This document shows, in pieces, positions 6,856 to 7,934 of a stretch of DNA of 7,934 nucleotides. The DNA comes from Cytophagaceae bacterium. GTDB lineage: Bacteria; Bacteroidota; Bacteroidia; Cytophagales; Spirosomataceae. The stretch spans positions 1 through 7,934 of the forward strand of contig CANHKE010000046.1 in assembly GCA_947461155.1 (NCBI GenBank), given 5' to 3'. Made by a program: the position numbers and the translations under genes. Below the pieces are notes generated by a model, which made no database searches, was not told where the DNA came from, and saw nothing but the letters and a program-made list of their open reading frames with translations. How positions within the stretch are numbered: the first letter of the stretch is position 1; every line of letters starts with the position of its first letter.

Positions 6856-7335
6856 ATGTATATACCCTTTGAACAAATGCCGGACCATGCGCGCGTGTGG
6901 ATTTATCAGGCAAATCGTCCGCTAACAGCAAACGAAACTCAATTGATCAAGCAAACACTTGAAGCAGGCACGCATGGGTGGGAAGCGCATGGAGCGCCCC
7001 TGCAAGCGTCATTTGAAATACGGTATAATCAGGTCATTGTGGTAGCGGTAAATGAATCCGTGAATCAAGCTTCGGGTTGTTCTATTGATGCCTCAACGCG
7101 CTGGTTTAAGGAATTGGCGGCCAACCTAAACATCGATTTTTTCAATCGGGATTTAGCGCTTGTTCGTGGAGAATCCTTGGAATTAATTCCCATCGGTCAA
7201 ATTAAATCACAGGTGCAGGCTGGAAATATCCGTCCTACGGATACCCTGCTAAGGCCTTTAACGGATCAAATTGTCAGCTATCGTAGCGAATGGCTTTGTC
7301 CGGTAAACGAATCCTATATCAGTAGACATTTTTAA
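6856..7335 (+). CDS. Bacteroidota protein of unknown function, 'ABC transporter ATPase' misnomer
   Basis: The 159-residue protein starts MYIPFEQMPDHARVWIYQAN and resembles a family found in Bacteroidota, commonly annotated in databases as 'ABC transporter ATPase'. It has no Walker A loop, no LSGGQ signature and no Walker B, so that name is wrong on the sequence. It has no signal peptide or membrane segment, and looks like a small cytoplasmic alpha/beta protein. Conserved-looking points are W15, WEAHG (42-46), GCSIDAST (74-81) and the tail around W146-C148. It starts one base after the CCG-protein stop and ends one base before the next start, so it is co-transcribed with the Fe-S pair. That linkage suggests an accessory, assembly or partner role for the oxidoreductase. 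I do not know its function. Confidence 0.82.
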   Translation: MYIPFEQMPDHARVWIYQANRPLTANETQLIKQTLEAGTHGWEAHGAPLQASFEIRYNQVIVVAVNESVNQASGCSIDASTRWFKELAANLNIDFFNRDLALVRGESLELIPIGQIKSQVQAGNIRPTDTLLRPLTDQIVSYRSEWLCPVNESYISRHF

Positions 7336-7336
7336 A

Positions 7337-7822
7337 ATGGCGGAAGATTTACACATTCCTTCAGGCAGTCGGGCAGAAAAATATGCCGCGCTTTACCCAC
7401 AAATAGCGAGTTTGGTGCAAGATGAAACCGACTTAACGGCTAACCTAGCCAATATTGCCGCAGCGATCAAAGAAGTTTTTGGCTTCTTTTGGGTCGGATT
7501 TTATCTAGTGAAGGATGATCAATTAGTCCTTGGACCATTTCAAGGTCCCGTCGCTTGTACGCGCATCCCTTTTCATAAAGGCGTTTGTGGACATTGTTAC
7601 ACGACGGCGGAAACAGTTATCGTGCCAGATGTAGATGCTTTTCCAGGCCACATTGCCTGCGCTTCCGCATCCAAATCGGAGATTGTTTTACCGGTAAAAA
7701 ATCAGGCAGGCGCCGTGCAAATGGTGCTTGATGTAGACTCTGATTTGCTTGACGATTTTTCAGAGATAGATCAAGTTGGCCTCGAGAAAATATTGGGGTT
7801 AATTAGCGAAGCTTGGCAATAA
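7337..7822 (+). CDS. msrC: Free methionine-(R)-sulfoxide reductase, GAF domain
   Basis: The 161-residue, single GAF-domain protein matches fRMsr (E. coli MsrC/YebR), which reduces free methionine-R-sulfoxide using thiol chemistry and thioredoxin-type donors in the cytoplasm. The three cysteines C74, C84 and C108 are spaced 10 and 24 residues apart, exactly as C84, C94 and C118 of the E. coli enzyme, and lie in recognisable family text (GVCG and [16 protein letters not shown]). A fourth cysteine, C87, is additional compared with E. coli. Length fits the family. Its start is one base past the previous stop, so it is the last gene of the operon. Its 3' end overlaps the 3' end of the minus-strand phosphatidylserine decarboxylase gene by 20 bases. 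A role in repairing oxidative damage sits well beside O2-dependent and Fe-S enzymes, but this is inference. Confidence 0.93.
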   Translation: MAEDLHIPSGSRAEKYAALYPQIASLVQDETDLTANLANIAAAIKEVFGFFWVGFYLVKDDQLVLGPFQGPVACTRIPFHKGVCGHCYTTAETVIVPDVDAFPGHIACASASKSEIVLPVKNQAGAVQMVLDVDSDLLDDFSEIDQVGLEKILGLISEAWQ

Positions 7823-7934
7823 CCGTTTCACTTCCCACGGGTTTGTCACCAATGTTCACGCAAATTTCTGCGTCTAAAGGAAGGTAGATATCGATCCGAC
7901 TACCAAATTTGATAAAGCCAAATTCCTGTCCTTG
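7803..7934 (-). CDS. psd: Phosphatidylserine decarboxylase, C-terminal end (cut by window)
   Basis: The minus strand is open from the window end to a TAA at 7803-7805 and translates to 43 residues, beginning [20 protein letters not shown] and ending [10 protein letters not shown]. The block [16 protein letters not shown] and the closing [12 protein letters not shown] are the conserved C-terminus of phosphatidylserine decarboxylase, which makes phosphatidylethanolamine. In this enzyme family the processing site with its pyruvoyl serine normally lies in or near the segment FGSR; the serine here, in KFGSR, is in that context. The start and most of the protein are beyond the window. It converges with the plus-strand fRMsr gene and the two coding ends overlap by 20 bases (7803-7822), leaving no room for a separate terminator between them. 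Confidence 0.85.
   Translation of the reverse strand, partial: QGQEFGFIKFGSRIDIYLPLDAEICVNIGDKPVGSETVIAKLR

Noticed and set aside
1..7934. CRISPR array, insertion sequence, tRNA or defence genes
   Set aside because: No direct repeat array, transposase motif, terminal inverted repeats or tRNA cloverleaf was seen; nearly all bases are in recognised coding genes.

Overview
The window reads as a chromosomal piece of a Bacteroidota genome, possibly of the Cytophagales or a related class. The evidence is a UvrA of the Bacteroidota type, a membrane Fe-S oxidoreductase pair in the form common in that phylum, the small family often mislabelled 'ABC transporter ATPase', and the lack of Shine-Dalgarno sequences before the starts. 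No rRNA, tRNA, CRISPR array, insertion sequence or prophage gene was seen. The assignment rests on remembered family features, not on a search.

Layout: (1) 1-2825 is uvrA, cut at its 5' end by the window edge, encoding the damage-recognition ATPase of nucleotide excision repair. (2) 2826-3008 is a 183-base non-coding gap with a perfect AT-rich palindrome (2886-2900) and a long interrupted hairpin (2950-2999) that ends nine bases before the next start codon. (3) 3009-7822 is a tight run of six plus-strand genes, joined by 4-base ATGA overlaps, a 16-base overlap and single-base gaps, so very probably one operon. In order they are: a membrane protein with two [4Fe-4S] clusters, a membrane-anchored alpha/beta hydrolase, a membrane di-iron enzyme resembling alkylglycerol monooxygenase (AGMO), a soluble CCG-domain Fe-S protein, a Bacteroidota protein of unknown function, and a GAF-type free methionine-(R)-sulfoxide reductase. 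(4) 7803-7934 on the minus strand is the C-terminal end of phosphatidylserine decarboxylase, converging on and overlapping the last gene of the run.

How the genes may work together: the first and fourth genes look like the two halves of one HdrD/GlpC/LutAB-like electron-transfer unit, with a membrane quinone- or heme-linked Fe-S subunit and a CCG subunit. Two apparent lipid-acting enzymes, a hydrolase and an O2-dependent hydroxylase, sit between the halves. This suggests, but does not prove, a membrane-lipid oxidation or remodelling module wired to a redox chain, with a repair enzyme for oxidised methionine at the end of the operon. The strand composition also changes sharply at the gap: uvrA is strongly G-rich on its coding strand, while the next three to four genes, read in the same direction, are C-rich.
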